In this document: piece by piece, positions 24,634 to 33,653 of the stretch
How the letters are laid out: each line of letters begins with the position of its first letter
How positions within the stretch are numbered: position 1 is the stretch's first letter
DNA from: Ornithinibacillus xuwenensis
GTDB taxonomy: Bacteria > Bacillota > Bacilli > Bacillales > Amphibacillaceae
Reading direction: 5' to 3'
DNA: 64,000 nt
Assembly (NCBI RefSeq): GCF_039614845.1
Contig: NZ_JBDIML010000001.1
Coordinates: 1 to 64,000, forward strand
Translations under genes and position numbers: made by a program
The notes under the pieces: generated by a model
What the model saw: the letters and a program-made list of their open reading frames with translations, nothing else
Databases searched by the model: none
Told to the model about the DNA's origin: nothing

Positions 24634-25593
24634 ATGAAAAGACTAGGCGTTTTAACAAGTGGTGGTGATGCACCTGGAATGAATGCTGCAATTCGTGCGG
24701 TTGTTCGTAAGTGTATTTATCACAATGTTGAAATATATGGAATTAAGAATGGATATCAAGGTCTTATTGAAGGTAATATTGAAAAGATGGATGTTGGTTC
24801 TGTAGGCGATATTATTCAGCGTGGTGGAACCAAGCTATTTTCAGCTCGAAGTGAAGAGTTTAAGACGGAGGAAGGGCAACAGAAAGGTATTGAACAGCTA
24901 AAGAAATTTGGAATCGAAGGATTAATCGTTATTGGTGGAGATGGAAGCTTCCGTGGTGCCCAAAAATTAACAGAAAAAGGTTATCCTTGTATTGGTGTCC
25001 CAGGAACTATTGACAATGATATTCCTGGAACAGATTTTACAATTGGCTTTGACACTGCCCTTAATACAATTATTGAAGCGATTGATAAAATCCGTGATAC
25101 TGCTACTTCACACGAACGTACATATGTTATTGAAGTAATGGGTCGGAATGCTGGAGACTTAGCATTATGGGCAGGACTTGCTGACGGTGCTGAAAGTATT
25201 CTTATACCAGAAAAAACAGATGATTTTGATGAAGTTATCGCTCGTTTAAAACGTGGCCATGAGCGTGGTAAAAAACATAGTATTATCATTCTAGCTGAGG
25301 GAGTTGGAAGTGGTATTGAATATGGAGAAAGAATTCAAACCGCTACGAGCTTAGAGACTCGTGTTACGGTGCTTGGTCATATCCAACGTGGTGGCTCACC
25401 GACAGCAAATGACCGTGTTCTTGCTAGTCGTTTAGGTGCAAAAGCTGTCGATTTGCTGTTAGATGGTAAAGCAGGAAGAATGGTGGGTATTCAAAATAAT
25501 AAATTAGTGGATCATGATATTATCGAAATGCTAGCACATTCACATACAATTGATGAGGAAATGTATCAGTTGTCTAAGGAATTATCGATTTAA
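24634..25593 (+). CDS. pfkA: ATP-dependent 6-phosphofructokinase
   Basis: Phosphorylates fructose 6-phosphate in glycolysis; allosteric homotetramer. 319 aa, the bacterial standard. Motifs: GVLTSGGDAPGMNAAIR (ATP site, residues 4-20), GDGSFRGAQ, catalytic PGTIDNDIPGTDFTIGFDTA (about 125-145) and the substrate site EVMGRNAGDLALW. AGAGGTGG precedes ATG 24634. It is followed 19 bases later by pyk, forming the glycolytic pfkA-pyk operon. Confidence 0.97.
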   Translation: MKRLGVLTSGGDAPGMNAAIRAVVRKCIYHNVEIYGIKNGYQGLIEGNIEKMDVGSVGDIIQRGGTKLFSARSEEFKTEEGQQKGIEQLKKFGIEGLIVIGGDGSFRGAQKLTEKGYPCIGVPGTIDNDIPGTDFTIGFDTALNTIIEAIDKIRDTATSHERTYVIEVMGRNAGDLALWAGLADGAESILIPEKTDDFDEVIARLKRGHERGKKHSIIILAEGVGSGIEYGERIQTATSLETRVTVLGHIQRGGSPTANDRVLASRLGAKAVDLLLDGKAGRMVGIQNNKLVDHDIIEMLAHSHTIDEEMYQLSKELSI

Positions 25594-25612
25594 TAGTAGG
25601 AGGAATTTTATA

Positions 25613-27373
25613 ATGAGAAGATCAAAGATAGTTTGTACAATAGGACCAGCTTCAGAATCTGTAGAAACATTAGTAAACCTTATAGAAGCTGGCATGAATG
25701 TCGCGCGCTTAAATTTTTCCCATGGTGACTTCGAAGAACATGGTGCACGTATCCAAAACATTCGACAAGCTGCTGAAATGACAGGGAAAACTGTTGCAAT
25801 TTTATTAGATACAAAAGGTCCAGAAATAAGAACTGGTAATTTTAAAGAAGGACAAGCGGATTTAGTTCAAGGAAATACGGTTTATATTTCCATGAATGAA
25901 GTAGAAGGGACAGCAGAGCGCTTTTCTATTACGTACCCAGGCCTAATTGATGATGTTCATGTTGGTTCTAGAATATTACTTGATGATGGACTCATTGAAT
26001 TAGAAGTTGTCGAAATTGATCAATCGAATAAAGAACTAAAGACTGTTGCACTGAATTCAGGCTTAATTAAAAACAAGAAAGGTGTTAATGTTCCAAATGT
26101 ATCGGTAAACCTACCAGGTATAACTGATAAAGATGCAAAAGATATTGAGTTCGGAATTGAACAAGATATCGATTTTATTGCAGCTTCATTTGTTCGTAGA
26201 CCATCAGATATTTTGGAAATTAGAGAACTACTTGAAAAACATGATGCAAATCATATTCAAATCATTCCAAAGATTGAGAACCAAGAAGGTGTCGATAATA
26301 TCGATAGTATCCTAGAAATTAGTGATGGATTAATGGTTGCACGTGGAGATTTAGGTGTAGAAATCCCTGCTGAGGATGTGCCACTTGTACAGAAGGAATT
26401 GATTCGAAAATGTAATACTGCTGGTAAGCCAGTAATCACAGCAACACAAATGCTCGATTCAATGCAACGTAATCCACGCCCTACAAGAGCAGAGGCGTCA
26501 GATGTTGCAAATGCTATCTTTGATGGAACAGATGCAATCATGCTTTCAGGGGAAACAGCTGCGGGTAATTATCCAGTAGAATCCGTGCAGACAATGAATA
26601 ATATAGCAGTCAAAGCCGAAACAGCTTTAGACCATCAAGCTATCCTGAAAAATCGCTCACAATCTGTTGATATGACTATTACGGATGCAATTAGTCAATC
26701 CGTAACACATACTGCAATGAACTTATCAGTTAGTGCAATTATTACACCAACTGAAAGTGGACATACAGCACGAATGATTTCGAAGTACCGACCACAAGCA
26801 CCAATTGTAGCAGTTACTTATAGTCAACGAGTAAATCGTCAGCTATCACTTGTATGGGGTGTACATGCTATTACTGGAGGAAAAGCCAATTCTACTGATG
26901 AAATGCTTGACATTGCAATCGATAGAGGATTAAGCGCTGAATTACTCAAGCGTGGTGACCGTGTCATTATTACTGCTGGAGTTCCTGTTGGAGAAACAGG
27001 CACAACAAACTTAATGAAGGTTCATATTATTGGAGATGTAATTGCTAAAGGGCAAGGCATTGGTAAAAAGAGTGCTTATGGCAAAGCGGTTATTGTAAAA
27101 AATACTGAAGAAGCACTTCAAAAAGTAAATACTGGTGATATTATTGTAACGTATGGAACAGACCGTGATATGATGCCAGCAATAGAAAAAGCTAGTGGAA
27201 TCATTACACAAGAAGGCGGATTAACATCTCATGCCGCGGTAGTAGGGTTAAGCTTAGGAATACCTGTTATTGTTGGTGTAGATGAAGCCTTTGATCTTAT
27301 TAAAGATGGCGAAGATATTACAATTGATGGTACAAAAGGTGATGTTTATAAAGGACATGCGGGTGTTCTATAA
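25613..27373 (+). CDS. pyk: Pyruvate kinase with C-terminal PEP-utiliser domain
   Basis: Makes pyruvate and ATP from phosphoenolpyruvate. 586 aa: the barrel and regulatory domains fill 1-470 (RRSKIVCTIGPAS, NFSHGDFEEH, LDTKGPEIRTG, GLMVARGDLGVEIP), and an extra Bacillus-type C-terminal domain follows, carrying GGLTSHAAVVG, related to the swivelling His domain of PEP-utilising enzymes. AGGAGG at 25599-25604 sets ATG 25613; a longer in-frame start lies inside pfkA. Confidence 0.96.
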   Translation: MRRSKIVCTIGPASESVETLVNLIEAGMNVARLNFSHGDFEEHGARIQNIRQAAEMTGKTVAILLDTKGPEIRTGNFKEGQADLVQGNTVYISMNEVEGTAERFSITYPGLIDDVHVGSRILLDDGLIELEVVEIDQSNKELKTVALNSGLIKNKKGVNVPNVSVNLPGITDKDAKDIEFGIEQDIDFIAASFVRRPSDILEIRELLEKHDANHIQIIPKIENQEGVDNIDSILEISDGLMVARGDLGVEIPAEDVPLVQKELIRKCNTAGKPVITATQMLDSMQRNPRPTRAEASDVANAIFDGTDAIMLSGETAAGNYPVESVQTMNNIAVKAETALDHQAILKNRSQSVDMTITDAISQSVTHTAMNLSVSAIITPTESGHTARMISKYRPQAPIVAVTYSQRVNRQLSLVWGVHAITGGKANSTDEMLDIAIDRGLSAELLKRGDRVIITAGVPVGETGTTNLMKVHIIGDVIAKGQGIGKKSAYGKAVIVKNTEEALQKVNTGDIIVTYGTDRDMMPAIEKASGIITQEGGLTSHAAVVGLSLGIPVIVGVDEAFDLIKDGEDITIDGTKGDVYKGHAGVL

Positions 27374-27393
27374 AAAAATACATCGTAGGACGA

Positions 27394-27426
27394 ACAAAAG
27401 AAGGGATTTTTCCCTTCTTTTTTCCT
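27394..27426 (+). terminator. Terminator after pyk
   Basis: AAAAGAAGGGA pairs with TCCCTTCTTTT over TTTT, followed by more T residues. Confidence 0.85.
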
Positions 27427-27462
27427 ATAAATCTTAAGTGTGTTAGCGAGAGGATGGTATAG

Positions 27463-27849
27463 ATGAGATGGCTATTTCTTGCATTTCTAATAGTTCCTGC
27501 AGCAGAAATTGGGGTGTTTATTTGGGCAGGTGGAATTATTGGACCTTGGTGGGTCGTATTCCTAATTTTACTAACAGGACTTGTTGGTGTAGCGCTAGCT
27601 AAAAAAGAGGGCATCCAAACATGGAACCGTGCTCAAAGAGCATTGAGCTTAGGGCAAGTGCCAACAAGAGAAATTCTTGATGGAATCTGTATATTTACAG
27701 GTGGAGTATTCTTATTTACGCCTGGTTTTATTACAGACATTACAGGGTTTGTTTTAGTGTTTCCTGGGACAAGAGATATTTTTAAGCGCTTATTAAGTAA
27801 GGTATTCAAGAAAATGATTGATCATAAAACTATTACATATCACAAATGA
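27463..27849 (+). CDS. fxsA: FxsA family membrane protein
   Basis: A 128-aa membrane protein with about three helices: MRWLFLAFLIVPAAEIGVFIW opening, WWVVFLILLTGLVGVALA and GGVFLFTPGFITDITGFVL. E. coli FxsA is a cytoplasmic membrane protein known to relieve F exclusion of phage T7; the cellular role is otherwise unknown. AGAGGATGG precedes ATG 27463. It stands between pyk and convergent ytvI, as in B. subtilis (ytzA). Confidence 0.9.
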   Translation: MRWLFLAFLIVPAAEIGVFIWAGGIIGPWWVVFLILLTGLVGVALAKKEGIQTWNRAQRALSLGQVPTREILDGICIFTGGVFLFTPGFITDITGFVLVFPGTRDIFKRLLSKVFKKMIDHKTITYHK

Positions 27850-27854
27850 TAATT

Positions 27855-28961
27855 CTAACCTTTAATAAAATTTACTAGTTTAATAAATACACGTGATTCG
27901 TATAAGACAAAAAGTGTAATGAGTATAAACGGAGCTAATAGAACACCAATGATGCCCCATAACTGAAGAGCTACAAATAATATGATTAAACTCATTAATG
28001 GGTTTACACCGATACTTGCTGATATTATTTTGGGTTCTATCATTTGGCGGACCACAATTACAGTCATATATAGCACACTAACTCCAATTGTCATGGTAAA
28101 ATCTGCTGTTATAAAGGAATACATAATCCAAGGAATAAACAGTAGTCCTGTCCCTATAAAAGGTAGTAGATCAACAAGAGCGGCTAATACAGCAATAGTT
28201 AAAGCATGCTTTATTCCTAAGATTAACAAGCCGACAAAAATAATAGTAGCAGAAATCAGTATTAGGATAAGCTGGGCTTTGAGATATCCTGAAAACGCTT
28301 TTTTAATCCCTTTTTGAAAATCATAGATAAATACTAGAATGTTTTGTGGTAGGAAGACTTTCAACTTCTCTGTAAGATTATACCAATCATTTGTTATAAT
28401 AAATGTAGCTAGAATAATAAATATTAATAGTGTTAATGAGTCTGGAAGGAATCCAACAATAGTTGGAATTTCTAAAAGCGCTGACTGGATAAGTTGGGTT
28501 ATCGTATTAGCTATATTTTCTAGAAATTGCATAATATTTTCCTGAATAGTTGATTGATGTGATGGGTCTAAAGATTTAAAAAAAGAAGCAACTTTTTGAT
28601 AGAATGGTAAAACATGTTCAGCGAGAATTCGTTCCGAAATCTCTGTAAAGGAATGAAGATACTTTGGTAATCTTTCTGTGATATAAGATGTTCCCTGGAT
28701 AATCTCCGTTATCATTAAAATAAGTAGCCCAATAAATGTTAGAAAAATCGAGATAATGACAGTCAGGGTGGCAAGCGTTCTTGGGAAATTCAAATGATTC
28801 TCAATATATGTTACAGTAGGGTTTAACAAAGCTGCAATGAAGAAAGCAATAAGAAATGGATAAATATATCCTATAGAGAAACGAGCTAGGAAATATAGTG
28901 TTATACATATAAGTACTACGAGTCCACCTCGTAGTAACTGTTCAAGTAACTGCTTGTACAA
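27855..28961 (-). CDS. ytvI: Sporulation-associated AI-2E family transporter YtvI
   Basis: A 368-aa polytopic protein of the AI-2E/PerM family with about eight helices and the long central soluble loop (residues 75-160) typical of the family. It matches B. subtilis YtvI by size and by position between fxsA and citZ. The start is TTG at 28961, behind GGGG with 8-nt spacing; no ATG fits. A SigE-type promoter lies upstream, so mother-cell expression is expected. Substrate unknown. It ends 6 bases from convergent fxsA without an obvious terminator. Confidence 0.87.
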   Translation of the reverse strand: MYKQLLEQLLRGGLVVLICITLYFLARFSIGYIYPFLIAFFIAALLNPTVTYIENHLNFPRTLATLTVIISIFLTFIGLLILMITEIIQGTSYITERLPKYLHSFTEISERILAEHVLPFYQKVASFFKSLDPSHQSTIQENIMQFLENIANTITQLIQSALLEIPTIVGFLPDSLTLLIFIILATFIITNDWYNLTEKLKVFLPQNILVFIYDFQKGIKKAFSGYLKAQLILILISATIIFVGLLILGIKHALTIAVLAALVDLLPFIGTGLLFIPWIMYSFITADFTMTIGVSVLYMTVIVVRQMIEPKIISASIGVNPLMSLIILFVALQLWGIIGVLLAPFILITLFVLYESRVFIKLVNFIKG

Positions 28962-29006
28962 TTTAGTAACCCCATTTATAGTTAATAATCGAAATACTTC
29001 TTTAGA

Positions 29007-29033
29007 AATATATGATGATGCATTGTAAAATAT
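29007..29033 (-). promoter_or_regulatory. SigE-type promoter of ytvI
   Basis: On the minus strand, ATATT (29033-29029), a 14-nt spacer and CATATATT (29014-29007) resemble the SigE pattern, 6 of 8 at the -10. It lies about 46 bases before the TTG start. Confidence 0.55.
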
Positions 29034-29103
29034 TAATGATATATTTCATTGCATGGGAACCGTGTAATTTCATCTCTTTATCCAATAATTATAAAATATT
29101 TCG

Positions 29104-29123
29104 TTATAATAATCCGATTATAA
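29104..29123 (+). promoter_or_regulatory. AT-rich dyad upstream of citZ
   Basis: TTATAAT-N6-ATTATAA is a perfect inverted repeat. It resembles the CcpC target pattern ATAA-N7-TTAT of TCA-cycle genes, but with one extra spacer base. Confidence 0.4.
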
Positions 29124-29135
29124 AAATTTATATAA

Positions 29136-29150
29136 ATTTAAACGGTTTCA
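29136..29150 (+). promoter_or_regulatory. CcpA cre-like site upstream of citZ
   Basis: ATTTAAACGGTTTCA differs at one position from the cre consensus WTGNAANCGNWNNCW and abuts the -35 region. citZ is under carbon catabolite control in B. subtilis. Confidence 0.6.
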
Positions 29151-29180
29151 TTTCACATTAGGAAAAGAATACTTTATAAT
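29151..29180 (+). promoter_or_regulatory. citZ promoter candidate
   Basis: TTTCAC at 29151-29156 and TATAAT at 29175-29180 with an 18-nt spacer. The transcript would have a leader of about 105 nt, including a small GATGG/CCATC hairpin at about 29190-29208. Confidence 0.5.
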
Positions 29181-29292
29181 TGAGGATGGGGATGGCAATA
29201 TCCATCATTATTCTTTGAAATTGTCGTAAATATGAATAACTTTATTTCTGACTTCCTGTTAGAACACTATAGAAAAAGGAGAGGGTTTTACT

Positions 29293-30408
29293 ATGACAGC
29301 AACGAAAGGTCTTGAAGGGATCGTAGCAACACAATCGTCAATTAGTTCTATCATCGATGACCAACTTACTTATGTTGGCTATAGAATTGATGATTTAGCT
29401 GAGAATTCAAGCTTTGAGGAAGTAGTATACTTACTTTGGAATCTTAAATTACCTACTAAGAGTGAACTAGAAGCCTTCAAACAAGAATTAGCAGACAATA
29501 TGGAAGTACCTGAAGCAGTAATCGAACAATTACGTTCCTATGATTTGTCAAAAGTACATCCAATGGCAGCGCTTAGAACTTCAATCTCATTATTAGGTCT
29601 CTATGACGAGGAAGCAGATGTAATGGAGGAAGAAGCAAACAGACGTAAGGCTATTCGTCTACAAGCCAAAATCTCTACTATTGTAGCTGCATTTTCTAGA
29701 ATTAGACAAGGTAAAGATCCTATTAAGCCGAAGAGCGATGTTAGCTATGCGGAGAACTTCTTATACATGTTAAGTGGAAAGACACCTACGGCTATTGAAA
29801 TAGAAGCGATTAATAAGGCCCTAGTATTACATGCGGACCATGAATTAAACGCATCTACTTTTACTGCTAGAGTATGTGTTGCAACACTTTCTGACATTTA
29901 TTCCGGAGTAACTGCAGCTATTGGTGCATTAAAAGGACCTCTGCATGGTGGTGCAAATGAACGAGTAATGAAAATGCTAACTGAAATTGGCTCAGAGGAA
30001 AATGCATTACCTTATATTAAAGAAAGATTAGCAAACAAAGAAAAGATTATGGGAATGGGACATCGTGTTTATCGCAATGGTGATCCAAGAGCAAAGCATC
30101 TTAAAAAGATGTCTAAGGAATTAACTACATTAACTGGTCATGAAAAATGGTACAATATGTCTGTGAAAATTGAGGATTATATTAAGCAAGAAAAAGGACT
30201 ACCAGCGAATGTAGATTTCTATTCAGCATCGGTATATGATAGTTTAGGAATTGATCATGATTTATTTACACCTATTTTTGCAATGAGCCGTGTATCGGGT
30301 TGGATTGCACATATACTAGAGCAATATTCAAACAATCGCTTAATTCGTCCGCGTGCAGAGTACGTTGGACCAACAACACAAGATTATGTTTCAATCGAGA
30401 ATCGCTAG
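29293..30408 (+). CDS. citZ: Citrate synthase
   Basis: Condenses oxaloacetate with acetyl-CoA to open the TCA cycle. 371 aa, the short Gram-positive dimeric type. Catalytic residues are in GPLHGGANERV (His), MGMGHRVYRNGDPRAKHL (His) and NVDFYSASVY (Asp). AAAAGGAGAGG precedes ATG 29293. First gene of the citZ-icd-mdh group, with cre-like and CcpC-like sites upstream. Confidence 0.97.
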   Translation: MTATKGLEGIVATQSSISSIIDDQLTYVGYRIDDLAENSSFEEVVYLLWNLKLPTKSELEAFKQELADNMEVPEAVIEQLRSYDLSKVHPMAALRTSISLLGLYDEEADVMEEEANRRKAIRLQAKISTIVAAFSRIRQGKDPIKPKSDVSYAENFLYMLSGKTPTAIEIEAINKALVLHADHELNASTFTARVCVATLSDIYSGVTAAIGALKGPLHGGANERVMKMLTEIGSEENALPYIKERLANKEKIMGMGHRVYRNGDPRAKHLKKMSKELTTLTGHEKWYNMSVKIEDYIKQEKGLPANVDFYSASVYDSLGIDHDLFTPIFAMSRVSGWIAHILEQYSNNRLIRPRAEYVGPTTQDYVSIENR

Positions 30409-30430
30409 AAACAATTAAGAATGTTAGTTT

Positions 30431-30452
30431 TAATAGCCGGTCTATCCGGCTA
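30431..30452 (+). other. Stem-loop between citZ and icd
   Basis: AATAGCCGG/CCGGCTATT forms a 9-bp perfect stem with a 5-nt loop. No T-run follows, so it is more likely an mRNA processing or stability element or a weak attenuator than a full terminator. Confidence 0.6.
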
Positions 30453-30493
30453 TTATTACGATAAGCTACATGAATTTTAGGAGGAATTTTTTT

Positions 30494-31765
30494 ATGGCAC
30501 AAGGAGAAAAAATCGTTGTCGAAAATGGTAAGTTAAACGTTCCAAATCAACCAATCATTCCATTTATTGAAGGGGATGGAACTGGTCCAGATATTTGGGC
30601 AGCTGCTAGTAAAGTACTTGAAGCAGCAGTTGAAAAAGCATATAACGGAACAAAGCAAATTGAGTGGTTAGAAGTATATGCAGGTCAGAAAGCATTTGAT
30701 AAGACTGGTGAATGGCTACCACAGGATACACTAGACAAAATTGACGAATATAAAATTGCTATTAAAGGGCCTCTTACAACACCAATTGGTGGTGGAATTC
30801 GTTCTCTAAACGTAGCATTGCGTCAAGAGTTAGACCTATTTACATGCTTACGTCCAGTTCGTTATTTTGAAGGTGTTCCATCTCCAGTGAAGCGTCCAGA
30901 AGATGTTGATATGGTAATCTTCCGTGAAAATACAGAGGACATTTATGCAGGTATTGAGTGGCAAAAAGGCTCAGATGAAGTGAAAAAAGTAATCGACTTC
31001 TTAAACAATGAAATGGGAGTACATAATATCCGTTTCCCTGAAACTTCTGGAATTGGTATTAAACCAGTATCGGAGGAAGGAACAAAACGCCTAGTACGTT
31101 CAGCGATTCAATATGCGCTAACAGAGGGACGTAGCAGCGTGACACTTGTTCACAAAGGAAACATTATGAAATTTACTGAAGGTGCATTTAAAAGCTGGGG
31201 ATACGAAGTTGCTGAACAAGAATTCGGTGATAAAGTATTCACATGGGCAGAATATGATCGCATTGTAGAAAAAGATGGAAAAGACGCAGCTAATAAAGCA
31301 CAAGATGAAGCTGTAGCTGCTGGCAAAATCATCATTAAAGATGCTATTGCGGATATCTTCTTACAACAAATTCTAACTCGTCCGAATGAGTTTGATGTTG
31401 TTGCTACAATGAACTTAAATGGAGACTATATCTCAGATGCATTAGCAGCACAAGTAGGTGGAATTGGTATTGCTCCTGGAGCAAACATCAATTACAATAC
31501 TGGTCATGCAATATTTGAGGCAACTCACGGAACAGCTCCAAAATACGCTGGTTTGGATAAAGTTAATCCATCATCAGTTATTTTATCTGGTGTGTTAATG
31601 CTAGAGCACCTTGGATGGAGAGAAGCTGCTGATTTAGTTACAAAAGCAATGGATAAAACAATCGCTTCAAAAGTCGTAACGTATGACTTTGCGCGTCTAA
31701 TGGATGGTGCAACAGAAGTGAAATGTTCTGAGTTTGGTAATGAACTAATCAAAAACATGGACTAA
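30494..31765 (+). CDS. icd: NADP-dependent isocitrate dehydrogenase
   Basis: Oxidative decarboxylation of isocitrate to 2-oxoglutarate. 423 aa, the prokaryotic dimeric type. Motifs: FIEGDGTGPDIW, GGGIRSLNVALRQELDLF (substrate loop with the serine phosphorylated in E. coli), FRENTEDIYAGIEW, MNLNGDYISDALAAQVGGIG and the NADP-site region ATHGTAPKYAG. AGGAGG at 30479-30484 sets ATG 30494. Second gene in the TCA operon. Confidence 0.97.
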   Translation: MAQGEKIVVENGKLNVPNQPIIPFIEGDGTGPDIWAAASKVLEAAVEKAYNGTKQIEWLEVYAGQKAFDKTGEWLPQDTLDKIDEYKIAIKGPLTTPIGGGIRSLNVALRQELDLFTCLRPVRYFEGVPSPVKRPEDVDMVIFRENTEDIYAGIEWQKGSDEVKKVIDFLNNEMGVHNIRFPETSGIGIKPVSEEGTKRLVRSAIQYALTEGRSSVTLVHKGNIMKFTEGAFKSWGYEVAEQEFGDKVFTWAEYDRIVEKDGKDAANKAQDEAVAAGKIIIKDAIADIFLQQILTRPNEFDVVATMNLNGDYISDALAAQVGGIGIAPGANINYNTGHAIFEATHGTAPKYAGLDKVNPSSVILSGVLMLEHLGWREAADLVTKAMDKTIASKVVTYDFARLMDGATEVKCSEFGNELIKNMD

Positions 31766-31786
31766 TTACGAAGAGAGGGATTTATT

Positions 31787-32725
31787 ATGGGCAACAAACG
31801 GAAAAAAATCTCAGTCATCGGTTCAGGTTTCACAGGAGCTACAACAGCACTAATGCTTGCACAAAAAGAACTCGGAGATGTTGTTCTAGTCGATATTCCA
31901 AATATGGAAAATCCGACAAAAGGTAAAGCGTTAGATATGCTAGAGGCTAGTCCAGTACAGGGCTTTGATGCCAATGTTACTGGCACTGCAAATTATGAAG
32001 ATACAAAGGAATCTGATTTAGTAATCATTACTGCTGGAATTGCTAGAAAGCCAGGAATGAGCCGTGATGATCTTGTTAATACAAATGCTAAAATCATGAA
32101 ATCCGTTACACAAGAAGTAGTGAAGTATTCTCCAGAGACTACAATTGTGGTATTAACTAATCCTGTTGATGCAATGACTTATACCGTTTATAAGGAATCT
32201 GGATTCCCTAAAGAGCGGGTTATCGGACAGTCAGGTGTACTAGATACTGCTCGTTTCCGTACGTTCGTTGCACAAGAATTAAATCTATCTGTTAAAGATA
32301 TTACCGGCTTCGTTTTAGGTGGTCACGGTGATGATATGGTTCCATTAATTCGCTATTCCTATGCGGGGGGTATCCCATTAGAAAAATTAATCTCGAAGGA
32401 TCGATTAGAAGAGATTGTAGCACGTACTCGTACTGGTGGTGGAGAAATTGTTAACCTATTAGGTAATGGTAGTGCATACTATGCTCCGGCTGCTTCTCTG
32501 ACGGTTATGGCTGAAGCAATCTTAAAAGATCAACGTCGAGTTCTTCCTTCTATTGCTTATTTAGAGGGTGAATACGGCTATAGCGATATTTATCTGGGGG
32601 TACCAACTATTTTAGGTGGAAATGGTATCGAAGAAATTATCGAGTTAGAACTAACAGCTGATGAAAAAGCGGCACTAGATAAGTCTGCTGAATCAGTGAA
32701 AAGTGTATTAAAGGTCTTAGCATAA
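31787..32725 (+). CDS. mdh: Malate dehydrogenase (lactate dehydrogenase-like type)
   Basis: NAD-dependent oxidation of malate. 312 aa. Rossmann motif VIGSGFTGATTA at 11-22, malate-type Arg loop ARKPGMSRDDL near 87, catalytic GGHGDDMVPL with His near 180. Starts at ATG 31787 after GAGAGGG, 21 bases behind icd. A strong terminator ends the operon. Confidence 0.96.
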   Translation: MGNKRKKISVIGSGFTGATTALMLAQKELGDVVLVDIPNMENPTKGKALDMLEASPVQGFDANVTGTANYEDTKESDLVIITAGIARKPGMSRDDLVNTNAKIMKSVTQEVVKYSPETTIVVLTNPVDAMTYTVYKESGFPKERVIGQSGVLDTARFRTFVAQELNLSVKDITGFVLGGHGDDMVPLIRYSYAGGIPLEKLISKDRLEEIVARTRTGGGEIVNLLGNGSAYYAPAASLTVMAEAILKDQRRVLPSIAYLEGEYGYSDIYLGVPTILGGNGIEEIIELELTADEKAALDKSAESVKSVLKVLA

Positions 32726-32727
32726 AT

Positions 32728-32767
32728 AGAAGACTCCATTCTGCAAGTTACAGAATGGAGTCTTTTT
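32728..32767 (+). terminator. Terminator of citZ-icd-mdh
   Basis: AGACTCCATTCTG pairs with CAGAATGGAGTCT over a 9-nt loop and runs into TTTTT. Confidence 0.9.
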
Positions 32768-32845
32768 GTTTAGGGGAAGTTCTTTCAGTAAAGGACTTTT
32801 TTGTATTAATAACCTTCTAGGAAATAGGCGATAATATGGGTTATA

Positions 32846-32865
32846 TTGTAAAGTTTTGTTTACAA
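32846..32865 (+). promoter_or_regulatory. Perfect dyad upstream of phoP
   Basis: TTGTAAA-GTTTTG-TTTACAA is a perfect inverted repeat in the phoPR promoter region, just upstream of a TATAAT at 32890-32895. Each arm contains TTTACA, a PhoP-box-like hexamer, but PhoP boxes are direct repeats, so the binder is uncertain. Confidence 0.4.
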
Positions 32866-32960
32866 TAGGCCTCTGTTATTTTATTTATGTATAATTCATT
32901 GTAAGATAAATATAAAGATAGATTATGCTAGCAGCAAATTAGAAATGGGGAATGGTTTAC

Positions 32961-33653
32961 ATGAATGAAAAGGTTCTAATTGTTGATGATGAAATGTCTA
33001 TTGTAACGCTATTAAAATTTAACTTGGAGAAAGCGGGATTTGTAACAGATGTCGCATACGATGGACTAGAAGCAATTCGAAAAGCGGATAAGAATAACTA
33101 TGATTTCATCTGTCTTGATCTCATGCTACCAGAAATGGATGGAATTGAAGTATGTAAGCACCTTAGAAGAAACCAGATTGAAACACCTGTATTAATGTTA
33201 ACAGCAAGAGATGAGGAGTTTGATAAAGTACTCGGACTAGAAATTGGGGCAGATGATTATTTAACTAAGCCATTTAGTCCAAAGGAAGTTATTGCTAGAA
33301 TTAAAGCTATCTTAAGAAGGACCAATGTTACGAATACTAGTCAGATAAAAAATATAAATATTGGTGATCTTACGATTTATCCAGAACGATATGAAGCAGA
33401 AAAAGATAATAAAGTACTAACATTTACTCGTAAAGAATTTGAGCTATTGTATTACCTCGCAACACATAAGGATAAAGTTCTTTCAAGAGATCAATTATTA
33501 AGTGCGGTATGGGATTATGACTTTGTTGGAGATACTAGAATTGTAGATGTACATGTCAGTCACCTACGTGAGAAAATTGAACCAAACACGAAAAAACCAA
33601 TTTATATTAAAACCATTCGTGGCCTAGGTTATAAAATGGAGGATCCAACGTGA
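32961..33653 (+). CDS. phoP: Response regulator PhoP (OmpR family)
   Basis: Activates phosphate-starvation genes when phosphorylated. 230 aa: receiver domain 1-120 (VLIVDDE, phospho-acceptor Asp in CLDLMLPEMDG, conserved Lys in DYLTKPFSPKE) and winged-helix DNA-binding domain (RKEFELLYYLATHKDKVLSR, IRGLGYKM). AAATGGGG lies ten bases before ATG 32961; an upstream ATG at 32952 abuts the site. Its stop overlaps the phoR GTG start. Confidence 0.94.
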   Translation: MNEKVLIVDDEMSIVTLLKFNLEKAGFVTDVAYDGLEAIRKADKNNYDFICLDLMLPEMDGIEVCKHLRRNQIETPVLMLTARDEEFDKVLGLEIGADDYLTKPFSPKEVIARIKAILRRTNVTNTSQIKNINIGDLTIYPERYEAEKDNKVLTFTRKEFELLYYLATHKDKVLSRDQLLSAVWDYDFVGDTRIVDVHVSHLREKIEPNTKKPIYIKTIRGLGYKMEDPT

